Source: Caulobacter radicis
Lineage (GTDB): Bacteria; Pseudomonadota; Alphaproteobacteria; Caulobacterales; Caulobacteraceae
Assembly (NCBI RefSeq): GCF_003094615.1
Contig: NZ_QDKO01000009.1
Span: 310,001-374,000, forward strand
DNA: 64,000 nucleotides
Reading direction: 5' to 3'
Under the pieces are notes generated by a model. The model ran no database searches. It had not been told where the DNA came from and saw only the letters and a list, made by a program, of their open reading frames with translations. A program made the translations under genes and the position numbers. Below, piece by piece: positions 19,512 to 28,904 of this stretch. Numbering within the stretch: position 1 is the stretch's first letter; each line of letters begins with the position of its first letter.

Positions 19512-19599
19512 CGCCAGGCCGCGGCACGGTCTCCTGCGCCAAGCGGAGCCGAACCGGTTTTCCGCCCGAGCGTTTCCCGCCCGATCACAGGAGATGCCC

Positions 19600-20001
19600 A
19601 TGCAACTGCACCGCGGCCGAATGATCGACCACGTCCAACTGCGCGCCGGGGATCTGGACGCGACCAAGCGCTTCTACAAGGCCGTGCTGGAGGTGATCGG
19701 CGTCGAGTACGACGACCAGGCCGATCACCTCTCGGCCGACGAGCTTTGGATCGACGCGGGCGAGCCGGCGACGCACATCCACCTGGCTTTCCAGGCCAAG
19801 GACCGGGCGATGGTTCAGCGTTTCCACGAGGCGGGCCTGGCCGCCGGCGGTCGCGACAACGGCGGGCCGGGCGAGCGGGCGTATCATCCCGGCTACTACG
19901 CCGCCTTCCTGCTGGATCCCGACGGCAACAACATCGAGGCGGTTTTCCACGGGCCGCACGAGCGCTCGGCCCAGAGCGTGGTGCTGACCTGGGACGAATA
20001 G
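19600..20001 (+). CDS. VOC family protein, second copy
   Basis: 133 residues from the ATG at 19600, which has AGGAG 6 nt upstream. The ATG at 19594 abuts that site and is less likely. The VOC fold shows as MIDHVQLRAGDLDATKRFY, AGLAAGGRDNGGPG, HPGYYAAFLLDPDGNNIEAV. His in the first strand and Glu in NIEAV fit a metal site. It is clearly related to the protein at 9848-10231. Function unknown. Confidence 0.8.
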   Translation: MQLHRGRMIDHVQLRAGDLDATKRFYKAVLEVIGVEYDDQADHLSADELWIDAGEPATHIHLAFQAKDRAMVQRFHEAGLAAGGRDNGGPGERAYHPGYYAAFLLDPDGNNIEAVFHGPHERSAQSVVLTWDE

Positions 20002-20004
20002 GGC

Positions 20005-21201
20005 TCAGGCCGCGGCCTCGGCCGTCCAGCCGTAGAGCGGCAGCTGGCCCTTGGCGTAGGGCGTGACGTTGACCGGGGCCTCCAGCAGGTCGGTGACCAG
20101 CGGGCCGCTGACGAACGGCGCGCCCTGGTCGAGGGCGGCGAGCAGTTCACGCGGGCTGCGCAGGTCGCTGACGCCCTGCCAGACCTGGCGGCGGCGATAG
20201 GCCGGAGCGTCCTTGAGGAAGCGGCCGATGGCGGCGATGCGGCTGGCCTCGACCTCGCCCTCGGGGGTGAAGGTGACGCTGGCGGCCAGGCCCGGCGCCA
20301 GGTCGTCGACCTTGAAGGCCGGATCGCTGATGCGCAGGTCCACGCGGCTGAAATAGGGGTCCAGGAACGCCTTCATCTGGCCCAGGGCCACGAAGGAGGG
20401 CGCACGCGGCACGCCGTAGACCCCCGCCGCCAGCCGCCCGCGCAGGTCGCGGGGCAGGGTGCGCAGGCAGGCTTCCAGCTCGGCGCGCAGGGAGGGCTTC
20501 AGCGCCGAGGAAAAGCCGATAGGCAGGTAGGTGACCCCCGAATTGGGACCGATGGCGGCGATGGCCGCCTTGAGGATCGCCAGGTCGTGCTGCTGGCGCT
20601 GGCCGTCGACATAGATCTCGTAGGGGCGCCCCGCGAGCCCGGCTTCGCGCCAGACCCCGACATTGCCGACGAACAGTTCGCGGCCGACGTGATAGACGCC
20701 GCGCCAGGCCACGCGGGCCGGCGGCGGGCGCGGGCACAGGCGCGCCAGGGCCTCCATGGTCGGCACGCCGGTGATCGGCCCGCCGAAGGGCATGACCGAG
20801 CGCACGTCGCGCGGGGTGATGCGGCAGACCCGTCCGGCCAGCGAGGCGTCCTCCTCGCCCGCCAGCAGCAGAGACAGCTGGCGGGGCGGCAGGCCGGCGA
20901 AGCGCATCACCTCGTGCTGGTCGCCCTCGAACATCAGCATCACGATCTCGCCGTCGTCGTCGTCGCCGAACAGCTTGTGTTGCAGCGCCCGGGCCAGGGC
21001 CTGGAGTTCGCGGGCGTCAAGCCGCGTGGCGCGGGGATCGGCCAGCACGAACGAGAACGGGGCGACCAGGCCGTGGCGGCGCGGGGCCAGCCACGCGCCC
21101 TTCAGATAGTCGGCGGCGACCTTGGCGATCAGGGCTGCGTTACGCTCGGTCTCGACGGGGTCTTCGCCGACGAAGACTTTCAGGCAGGCGATGGCGGTCA
21201 T
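20005..21201 (-). CDS. Unknown protein, tandem paralog A, with EAL-like tail
   Basis: 398 residues beginning MTAIACLKVFVG, the same start as paralog B upstream. The N-terminal ~140 residues (YLKGAWLAPRRHGLVAPFSF, FVLADPRATRLD, MLMFEGDQHEVMRFAGL) form one conserved domain. After a short linker, the C-terminal ~230 residues end in QGVSDLRSPRELLAALDQGA then PFVSGPLV. This recalls the AEGVET...GCDxxQGYLxSxP end of EAL domains, but metal-site residues (EAL, DDFG, KxD) are absent. I infer a degenerate EAL or unrelated new domain; no function can be assigned. Confidence 0.6.
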   Translation of the reverse strand: MTAIACLKVFVGEDPVETERNAALIAKVAADYLKGAWLAPRRHGLVAPFSFVLADPRATRLDARELQALARALQHKLFGDDDDGEIVMLMFEGDQHEVMRFAGLPPRQLSLLLAGEEDASLAGRVCRITPRDVRSVMPFGGPITGVPTMEALARLCPRPPPARVAWRGVYHVGRELFVGNVGVWREAGLAGRPYEIYVDGQRQQHDLAILKAAIAAIGPNSGVTYLPIGFSSALKPSLRAELEACLRTLPRDLRGRLAAGVYGVPRAPSFVALGQMKAFLDPYFSRVDLRISDPAFKVDDLAPGLAASVTFTPEGEVEASRIAAIGRFLKDAPAYRRRQVWQGVSDLRSPRELLAALDQGAPFVSGPLVTDLLEAPVNVTPYAKGQLPLYGWTAEAAA

Positions 21202-21284
21202 GCCGCCCAGGTTGCGCGATGGTGGTTACCACGCGTTATGGGTTGGCTGCGACCCAGCGTCGCGAACGCTGGTTTTCGAGCTTG

Positions 21285-22553
21285 TCAGGCGGCTTGGAGA
21301 GGCAGGGCGTCGGCCGGATTGGCGCCCAGGGCCGGCGGCTTGTCTAGCAGGGCGCTGACGGCCAGGCCGGTGACGTAGCCCAGCCCGGCGGCGCGGCAGG
21401 CGTCCAATTCCTTGGCGTTGCGCACGCCCAGCACGCCCTGGTGCACGCCCTTGGCGCGATAGACCGACTGGCGCGAGGCGAAGAGGGCTATGGCCTTGAT
21501 CCGCTCGGCGTCGGGCTCGTCGCGCAGTTCCAGGGTGATGCTGGAGGCGATGTCGCCCGGCAGGGTGTTCACCGGGAAGTTCGGGTCGGAGATGCAGAGG
21601 TCGATATAGGCGAACGAGCCGTGCAGGAAGGCGCGGATCTGCTGCAGCAGGCCCATCGAGGGCTCGCGCGGGGTGTCGTAGACGGTGGCCCCCAGGCGCG
21701 GTTGCAGGTCGAGCGGATAGCGCGACAGGCGACGCTTGTAGGCCTCCTGCGAGGCCGGGGTCGTCAGGTTCCAGAAGCTGAGCGGCAGGAACAGGGCGCC
21801 TTCGCCCGTCTTGACCGTCGGGAAGCCGAACTGGGCGTCGTTGAGGCCGGTGAGGTCGCGGGCGAGGAGTTCGCCGTCCTCTTCCGGGCGCGGGGCGGCC
21901 AGGTCGGCCTTGTGGCCGAGCACCGCGCCGACGACGCTCTCGGTGGGCAGGTGATAGATCGCGCGCCAGCCGGTTGTCAGCGACGCGGCCGGCTTGGGCG
22001 GCGGAACGGCGGCGACCGGGCGGACCGGGGCGGCGGCGGGCTTGGCCGGCGCCGGCTTGGCCTTGGGCGGCGCCTCGATCGGCGCGGTGGTCGCGGCCGG
22101 CTTGGCCTGCGGCGCGGGCGGGGCTTCCGGCGGGGCGCTGGGGACGGCGCGAATCTCTTCGGCGGTGATCACCTGCACGTGGCCCGGCGCGCCGGAATAG
22201 CCGCGGCCGGCCATCAGGCCCGCCAGCTCGCCCTGCGACAGGCTGGCGAACTGCAGCACGGCGTTCTCGTCGCCCTCGAAGGTCATCAGGCAGACCTGGC
22301 CGCTCTTGCGGCCGGGGAACAGCGAGGTCTCCAGCTCGATCGCCAGCGCCTGCATTTCCTCGGGATCGAGCTTTTCGGCCTTGGTGTCGGCCAGCACGAA
22401 GGCCAGGGGCGCGACGACGCCGTAGCGGCGCGGGTGCTTCCAGCGGTGCTTGAGATAGAGGTCGGCGGCCGCCTCCACATGGGCGGGGGGGACGCTGGCG
22501 CCCGCCGTCTCCGCGGCGGTGAGCAGGATACGCAGGCAGGCAATGGCCGTCAT
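21285..22553 (-). CDS. Unknown protein, tandem paralog B, with Pro/Ala linker and EAL-like tail
   Basis: 422 residues from ATG 22553 (MTAIACLRILL). It is homologous to paralog A in the N-terminal domain (YLKHRWKHPRRYGVVAPLAF, MTFEGDENAVLQFASL) and the C-terminal domain (VHQGVLGVRNAKELDACRAA, GYVTGLAVSALLDKP). A Pro/Ala/Lys linker at about 155-205 separates them. The upstream TTG at 22574 is rejected because paralog A starts at the same MTAIAC motif. The 83-bp gap to paralog A and common direction suggest a shared transcript. Confidence 0.6.
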   Translation of the reverse strand: MTAIACLRILLTAAETAGASVPPAHVEAAADLYLKHRWKHPRRYGVVAPLAFVLADTKAEKLDPEEMQALAIELETSLFPGRKSGQVCLMTFEGDENAVLQFASLSQGELAGLMAGRGYSGAPGHVQVITAEEIRAVPSAPPEAPPAPQAKPAATTAPIEAPPKAKPAPAKPAAAPVRPVAAVPPPKPAASLTTGWRAIYHLPTESVVGAVLGHKADLAAPRPEEDGELLARDLTGLNDAQFGFPTVKTGEGALFLPLSFWNLTTPASQEAYKRRLSRYPLDLQPRLGATVYDTPREPSMGLLQQIRAFLHGSFAYIDLCISDPNFPVNTLPGDIASSITLELRDEPDAERIKAIALFASRQSVYRAKGVHQGVLGVRNAKELDACRAAGLGYVTGLAVSALLDKPPALGANPADALPLQAA

Positions 22554-22710
22554 GGCCGGTAATTTGACCGCCAATGCTTGGCGAAATCCTTACGAGAGAA
22601 GGATAACGGCGGTTTTTTATGTATTGCTCAGGTATAGGTGCGGCAGGGTGTCGCAATCGCTTTCGCCTATGGCGCTGGCGACACCCCGGTTTTCCCGCGC
22701 GCCGTGAGCT

Positions 22711-23301
22711 CTAAACGAAGTCTTCGCTGAGGCGGAACTCCAGGCGCTGCTTGACGCCCGGCCAGTCGAAATCGGTGATCGAGAACACGGCGGTGTCGCG
22801 CACGTGGCCGGTCCAGGTGATCTTGTGGCTGCGCAGCACGCCTTCCTTGCTGGCGCCCAGCTTCTCGACCGCGGCCTGGCTGCGGGCGTTGCGCACGTCG
22901 ATCATGAACTCGACCCGGATGACGCCGGCGTCGAAGGCGTGGCCTAGCAAGAGGCGCTTGGATTCGGGGTTCACCGGGCCCGAGCGGGCGTCGGGGTGCA
23001 GGAAGGTCGAGCCGATCTCCAGGCCTTTGTGCAGTCGGCGGATGTTGAGGTAGCTCGAGGTGCCGACGATCTTGCCGTCCGACTTGCGGCGGATGGCGAA
23101 GCCGACCCGCTCGCCGCGGTCGCTTTCGCCCAGCAGCGCGCCCCACCAGTCCTCGAAGCCCTCGCCGCAGCCGTTGACCGACATGATCTCCCAGCTGGAG
23201 GGATCGCAGTCGATGGCGCCGCGCAGCTCGTCGCGCAGGTCGGGGGTGATCGGTTCCAGCCGGACGTAGCGGCCTTCGAGGGGCTTGATGGTCAGGTTCA
23301 T
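22711..23301 (-). CDS. GNAT family N-acetyltransferase
   Basis: 196 residues. It shows the RimJ/RimL-like pattern: N-terminal LEGRYVRLEPITPDL, central VGFAIRRKSDGKIVGTSSYL (beta4 and acetyl-CoA approach) and IRVEFMIDVRNARSQAAVEK (pyrophosphate-binding/C-terminal part), ending in TDFDWPGVK. Substrate unknown; protein N-terminal or small-molecule amines are typical. The ATG at 23301 starts the fold correctly; the longer frame has no ribosome site. It is divergent from the acyl-CoA dehydrogenase gene. Confidence 0.8.
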   Translation of the reverse strand: MNLTIKPLEGRYVRLEPITPDLRDELRGAIDCDPSSWEIMSVNGCGEGFEDWWGALLGESDRGERVGFAIRRKSDGKIVGTSSYLNIRRLHKGLEIGSTFLHPDARSGPVNPESKRLLLGHAFDAGVIRVEFMIDVRNARSQAAVEKLGASKEGVLRSHKITWTGHVRDTAVFSITDFDWPGVKQRLEFRLSEDFV

Positions 23302-23432
23302 GACCGGTGTTTTCCGCCAGGAGCGGGCGGCTGGCAAGCCGTCTGGCGAGCATCCGGGCGCAAGACGACGCGAACGTTCAAACCGGCCGCAACGCCCGCT
23401 TGCCGCGCCCGTCAACTCGGTGCTACACATGC

Positions 23433-23450
23433 TTCAAACAAGTGTTTGAA
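23433..23450. promoter_or_regulatory. Perfect palindromic operator before the acyl-CoA dehydrogenase gene
   Basis: TTCAAACA-AG-TGTTTGAA, 8-bp perfect arms, 18 nt before the ATG. It contains CAAAC-N4-GTTTG, the core recognised by PsrA-type TetR regulators of fatty-acid degradation. A GCTACA -10-like hexamer (23422-23427) immediately precedes it, with TTGCC at 23400-23404, so a bound repressor would cover the transcription start. An extra TTCAAAC half-site lies at 23377-23383. Confidence 0.7.
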
Positions 23451-23468
23451 CCAGGGATCGGGAACGCC

Positions 23469-24773
<1,305 letters not shown>

Positions 24774-24795
24774 TCCGCTAACGGGTCGAGTTTCG

Positions 24796-24932
24796 AGGAA
24801 CCTCCCCCTGTGGGGGAGGCGGCCGAAGGCCGGTGGGGGGGAAGTTTTCAGCTTCCGCCGCGCCGGCCTTTTCTGCATTCACACCCCCCACCGATCGCTT
24901 CGCGATCGCCTCCCCCAGAGGGGGAGGTTCCT
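24796..24932. repeat. Composite palindromic intergenic element
   Basis: Perfect 14-bp outer arms (24796-24809 pairing with 24919-24932) enclose smaller inverted repeats such as CTTCGCGATCG-type and GGCCG-rich stems. It is of the same family as 6150-6260 and 47138-47266. It lies between the convergent acyl-CoA dehydrogenase and ribF genes and may act as a bidirectional terminator or RNA end stabiliser. Confidence 0.7.
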
Positions 24933-24950
24933 TGTGGAGTCGCCTCGTCT

Positions 24951-25904
24951 TTAAAACCCCGGCGCGACGATCGCTCGCGCCTGGGTCTCGTCGCAGCGGA
25001 TCTGCTGGATCATCAGCTCGATGCTGTCGAACTTCAGTTCGGGACGCAGGAAGGCGATCAGCTGGGTTTCGATGACCTGGCCGTAGAGGTCCTCGTCGAA
25101 GTCGAACAGCCAGGTCTCCAGCCGCGTCTCGACCTCGCCCGTGGTCGGGTTGTTGCCGAGGTTGGCGACGCCCGGGATCACCCGGCCGTCGGGCAGGCGC
25201 GTGCGGGTGGCGTAGACGCCGAGTTTCGGCACCACGTAGTCGACGATCTCGACATTGGCGGTGGGAAAGCCCAGCTGGCGGCCCAGCTGCTGGCCGCGGC
25301 GCACGACGCCCTCGATGGCGAAGGGGCGGCCCAGGATCCGGGCGGCTTCCTCAGGATGGCCGGCCCGCAGGGCCTCGCGCACGCCGGTGGACGAGAACTT
25401 CTCGCCGTCGCGATTGGCGACCGGCTCGGCCACCGAGACCGAGAAGCCCAGTTCCTCGCCATAGGCCTTCATCGCCTGCGGGCTGCCGGTGCGGCCCTTG
25501 CCGAACGAGATGTCGAAGCCGACGGCCACGTGCCTGATCCCCAGGCCCTGGTGCAGGACCCGCTCGGCGAAGGCGCGGTCGTCCAGCGTGGCCATCTCGA
25601 AGTCGAACGGCAGCAGGTAGAGGAAGTCCACGCCCAGATCGCTCAGCAGGCGGGCCTGCTGCTCGATGGTCATCAGCCGGAACGCCGGCTCGGTGGGGCG
25701 AAACAGGCGCCGGGGGTGCGGGTCGAAGGTGACCACGCCCAGCGGGACCTTCAGCTCGCGCGCGGCCCTGGCGGCCTCGGCGATCACCTGCTGGTGGCCG
25801 CGATGCACGCCGTCGAAATTGCCCAGCGCCACGGCCGCGCCCTTCTCCTCGGGGGAGACGTCCTTCCAGCCGTGGACGATCTTCAGGCGCACGCGCGGAT
25901 CCAT
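24951..25904 (-). CDS. ribF: Riboflavin kinase / FAD synthetase (RibF)
   Basis: 317 residues, bifunctional. The N-terminal FAD synthetase nucleotidyltransferase motif is GNFDGVHRGHQQVI, with FDPHPRRLF and SSTGVREALRAG. The C-terminal riboflavin kinase has GRQLGFPTANV and VANLGNNPTTG. It makes FMN and FAD from riboflavin and ATP; several flavoenzymes (halogenases, acyl-CoA dehydrogenase, PutA) in this window need them. The maoC-like gene lies 2 bp upstream, so the two are co-transcribed. Confidence 0.96.
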   Translation of the reverse strand: MDPRVRLKIVHGWKDVSPEEKGAAVALGNFDGVHRGHQQVIAEAARAARELKVPLGVVTFDPHPRRLFRPTEPAFRLMTIEQQARLLSDLGVDFLYLLPFDFEMATLDDRAFAERVLHQGLGIRHVAVGFDISFGKGRTGSPQAMKAYGEELGFSVSVAEPVANRDGEKFSSTGVREALRAGHPEEAARILGRPFAIEGVVRRGQQLGRQLGFPTANVEIVDYVVPKLGVYATRTRLPDGRVIPGVANLGNNPTTGEVETRLETWLFDFDEDLYGQVIETQLIAFLRPELKFDSIELMIQQIRCDETQARAIVAPGF

Positions 25905-25906
25905 GC

Positions 25907-26326
25907 TCAGGCGCCCTTCTTCGGAACCAGGACCACGGCCTCGCCGTCGACCACGGCCTTCCTGCCGACGATGCAGGTGGTCGACAGGGTCACGCGGCCC
26001 TTGGCCTCGTCGATGGCGGTGACCGCGACCTTGACCACCACGGTGTCGCCGATGCGCACGGGGCGCTTGAAGTTCAGCGACTGCGACAGATAGACCGCGC
26101 CGGGGCCGGGCAGGGTGGTGCCCAGCGCCGCCGAGATATAGCCGGCCGACAGCATGCCGTGGGCGATGCGCTCGCCGAAGCTCGTCGTGGCGGCGTAGTC
26201 GGCGTCGAGGTGGACGGGATTGGTGTCGCCGGTGACGTCGGCGAAGGCCTGGATGTCGGCTTCGCCCACGGTGCGGCTGAACTCGGCCGCCTGGCCGACG
26301 CTCAAGTCCTCGAGAAAGAGACCCAT
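25907..26326 (-). CDS. MaoC-like (R)-specific enoyl-CoA hydratase
   Basis: 139 residues, single hot-dog domain. The hydratase-2 motif is seen in FADVTGDTNPVHLDADYA (Asp and His catalytic) with FGERIAHGMLSAGYISAALG. It hydrates trans-2-enoyl-CoA to (R)-3-hydroxyacyl-CoA, as in PhaJ, or acts in a related acyl-CoA conversion. It is 2 bp from ribF in the same direction. Confidence 0.87.
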   Translation of the reverse strand: MGLFLEDLSVGQAAEFSRTVGEADIQAFADVTGDTNPVHLDADYAATTSFGERIAHGMLSAGYISAALGTTLPGPGAVYLSQSLNFKRPVRIGDTVVVKVAVTAIDEAKGRVTLSTTCIVGRKAVVDGEAVVLVPKKGA

Positions 26327-26388
26327 GCGATCCCCGATCCTGCGTTCTTATTGATCTTGGACAGGCTTTGTAGCCGTTCGATCCGTCT

Positions 26389-27249
26389 TCACCAGACCAG
26401 ATCGGCGATGGCGTGCGTGGCGCCGACGCTTTCGGCCGCCAGCAGCTTGGCTACGGCTTCCGGCGCCAGCAGGCCGTCGGGGCCCAGGGCCTTGTCGCCA
26501 TGGATGCCCTTGGCGACGAACAGGCAGGCCAGCTTCTGGTTCTCGGCGCCCAAGACGTCGGTGATGATCCCGTCGCCGACGCACAGCACGCGCGAGCGGT
26601 CCACCGGGCCGCCCTTCAGGCGCTCGGCTTCGGCGAGGGCGAGGTCGTAGATCGCCGCGAACGGCTTGCCGGCCATCACCACCTGGCCGCCCAGCTCCTC
26701 ATAGAGGTCGGCCAGGGCGCCGGCGCAGAAGATCAGCTTGTCGCCGCGCTGCACCACGCGGTCGGGATTGGCGCAGATGAACAGCAGGCCGCGATCAGCG
26801 GCCACCTTCAGGCGGTCGCGATAGTCCTCGGGGGTTTCGGTCTCGTCGTCGTAGAGGCCCGAGCACAGGATGAAGTCGGCGTCCTCGCAGCCGGCGAGCG
26901 TCAGGTCGAGGCCCGCCCACAGCGGCGCGTCGCGCTCGGGGCCGATCTTCCAGACCTTCTCGCCCGCGCGCGGCGTCAGCAGAGAGCGGGTGGCGTCGCC
27001 GCTGGTGACGAAGGCGCTCCAGGCCTCGCGCTGAACCTTCAGGCCGTCCAGCTGGGACAGCACGTCCTGCGAGGGGCGCGGGGCGTTGGAGATCAGCACC
27101 ACCGGCCCGTGGTCAGCATTGAACCGCTCCAGCGCCTCGCAGGCCTCGGGGAAGTTGCGAACCCCGTTGTGGATGACGCCCCAGACGTCGCAGAGCACCA
27201 CGTCATAGCGGTCGGTCAGGGCGGAGAGGCCGGCGGGAAAGTCGATCAT
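26389..27249 (-). CDS. HAD-superfamily phosphatase, subclass IIA (NagD/PGP-like)
   Basis: 286 residues. HAD motif I is VVLCDVWGVIHNG, motif II VVLISNAPRPS and motif III/IV LCVGDGIITDVLGAENQ; the C2 cap (FVTSGDATRSLL region) places it in type IIA, TIGR01459-like proteins. It probably dephosphorylates a small sugar or nucleotide phosphate. It stands alone, 62 bp from maoC and 117 bp from the next gene. Confidence 0.87.
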   Translation of the reverse strand: MIDFPAGLSALTDRYDVVLCDVWGVIHNGVRNFPEACEALERFNADHGPVVLISNAPRPSQDVLSQLDGLKVQREAWSAFVTSGDATRSLLTPRAGEKVWKIGPERDAPLWAGLDLTLAGCEDADFILCSGLYDDETETPEDYRDRLKVAADRGLLFICANPDRVVQRGDKLIFCAGALADLYEELGGQVVMAGKPFAAIYDLALAEAERLKGGPVDRSRVLCVGDGIITDVLGAENQKLACLFVAKGIHGDKALGPDGLLAPEAVAKLLAAESVGATHAIADLVW

Positions 27250-27366
27250 GGATTGGGCGGGTACCGGTCATAGGCGGGAGCGTCAATGGCGTCGCGCTGG
27301 CCTTCCCGCAGGACCGCGCGCCCGCTCATATGGTGCGTGGGCGCGATCCAGCAACGGGTTCGCACC

Positions 27367-28053
27367 TCACGTCGCGTCGTGGAAGATCATGCCCAGCGTC
27401 CTGCGGGTCCCGCTCCGCACCGCGCTGACGCCATGGCGCAGGATGCGGCGATGGACGCCCCGCGTTCCCTCGGCCGGCCGCTCGCGCACGGCGAAGATCA
27501 CGCCCTCGCCCTGGCCCAACGGCACGACCTGGGCTGCCGACTGCTGGCGGGGGCGCTGTTCGACGATGACGAACTCGCCGCCCTCGAAGTCGCGGCCCGG
27601 CTGGTCGAGCAGAAAGGCGGCCTGCAGGGGGAAGACATGCTCGCCGTAGAGGTCCTGGTGCAGGCAGTTGTAGTCGCCGGGACCGTAGGTCAGCAGCAGC
27701 GGCGTAGGCCGCGCCTGGCCGGCCGCGTGACAGCGCTTGAGCATGTCGTCCAGCGCCTCTGGAAAGCGCAGCTCCTCGCCCAGCCGCGCCATCCAGCCGT
27801 TGGCGATGGCGGCCAGCGGCGGATAGAGGCCGGCCCGCAGCCTCTGGACCGTCTCGGGCAGCGGATAGGCGAAATACCTGTATTCGCCGCGCCCGAAGCC
27901 GTGGCGGGCCATGACCACCCGGCTGCGGAACGGCGCGTCCTCGGGGTAGAGGCCGGCGACCCTGGCGCAGGTCTTCGGCGTCAGGACCGGGCCGGTCAGG
28001 GCCCAGCCCCGGGCGTCGAGCTCGGCGGCGATACGCGTCCAGTCCAGGCTCAA
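27367..28053 (-). CDS. Fe(II)/2OG oxygenase of the DNA-damage (Oxygenase-NA) type
   Basis: 228 residues. The facial triad is visible: His-Gln-Asp in CLHQDLYGEHVFPLQ and a distal His in RGVHRRILRHGVSAVRSG, followed by Arg for 2-oxoglutarate (RRTLGMIFHD). The composition resembles the PF09859 family, annotated for oxidative repair of alkylated DNA. The gene overlaps the compact ada gene by ATGA, which supports a role in alkylation repair. Substrate bases are not known; the AlkB-like function is inferred. Confidence 0.75.
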   Translation of the reverse strand: MSLDWTRIAAELDARGWALTGPVLTPKTCARVAGLYPEDAPFRSRVVMARHGFGRGEYRYFAYPLPETVQRLRAGLYPPLAAIANGWMARLGEELRFPEALDDMLKRCHAAGQARPTPLLLTYGPGDYNCLHQDLYGEHVFPLQAAFLLDQPGRDFEGGEFVIVEQRPRQQSAAQVVPLGQGEGVIFAVRERPAEGTRGVHRRILRHGVSAVRSGTRRTLGMIFHDAT

Positions 28054-28772
28054 GCCGCGCGCTCCCGCTCCAGAAGAGCCTTCTTGCGTTCCACGCCCCA
28101 GCGATAGCCGGAAAGGGCGCCGTCCGAGCGCACCACGCGGTGGCAGGGCGTCAGCACCGCCAACGGATTGGCGCCGCAGGCCTGGGCCACGGCGCGCACG
28201 GCTTCGGGCCGGCCGATGGCGCGGGCGACCTGGGCGTAGGAGGCCGTGGACCCGGCGGGGATGTCCCGCAGGGCCTTCCAGACGGCGCGCTGCAGCTCGG
28301 TGCCGCGCTCGTCGAGCGCGAGGTCCGCGCCGGCGCCGCTTTGGATCGCCGCTGTCAGGGCGGCCAGGGCCGGGGCGGCGCCGTCGTCATCCTCGACCAG
28401 CCGGGCGCGGGGAAAGCGGGCGGCCAGGCCCTCGGCCATCGCCGCGCGGTCGTCGCCGAGGATCAGCAGGGCCAGGCCCGTCTGCGAGGTTGCGGCCAGG
28501 GCCAGGCCCAGGGGCGTCTGACCAAAGCCGTAAGCCAGGGTCTCGATCGGCTCGTCGGGGCGGCAGCGCAGGCAGGCGCGCAGGCCGGCGGCGCGGGCGG
28601 CTTCCCGGGTCTCGTAGAAGGCGACGTTGCGGCGCAGCGGCCGGCCCGCGCAGCTGGGGCGGCAATAGACGCCGGTGGTGCGCACGCCGCAGAAGAAGGC
28701 GCCGTCGGCGGCGCGGTCGCGACGCTCGATGGCGGCCCAGCGGTCGTCGTCGGTTTGATAGGCGGTGGTCAT
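28050..28772 (-). CDS. Compact Ada protein: Ada N domain fused to O6-alkylguanine transferase, no AraC domain
   Basis: 240 residues against about 350 for classical Ada. The zinc/phosphotriester domain has all four cysteines (GVYCRPSCAGRP and ACLRCRP). It leads directly into a methyltransferase domain with PCHR (TPCHRVVRSDGALSGY) and GVERKKALLERE. The AraC-type DNA-binding domain, normally between them at about 85-180, is absent. The protein could still repair phosphotriesters and O6-alkylguanine but probably cannot activate its own promoter. It is translationally coupled to the oxygenase gene (ATGA). Confidence 0.87.
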   Translation of the reverse strand: MTTAYQTDDDRWAAIERRDRAADGAFFCGVRTTGVYCRPSCAGRPLRRNVAFYETREAARAAGLRACLRCRPDEPIETLAYGFGQTPLGLALAATSQTGLALLILGDDRAAMAEGLAARFPRARLVEDDDGAAPALAALTAAIQSGAGADLALDERGTELQRAVWKALRDIPAGSTASYAQVARAIGRPEAVRAVAQACGANPLAVLTPCHRVVRSDGALSGYRWGVERKKALLERERAA

Positions 28773-28841
28773 GTCGGGCTCCTTTCGGATCTGCCGACAG
28801 GATCGCGCCGTCGCCCGGTCGCGTCATTCCGATGCTTGCGG

Positions 28842-28878
28842 TCAAACGAAAACCGCCGCCGGAGCGATCCGGCGGCGG
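28842..28878 (-). terminator. Terminator of tipF
   Basis: Perfect 11-bp stem (28853-28863 with 28868-28878), 4-nt loop, then TTTTCGTTT reading leftward, 26 bp past the tipF stop. It separates tipF from the ada operon. Confidence 0.9.
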
Positions 28879-28904
28879 CTTGAAGTCTCGTGAAGCGGCC
28901 TGGC

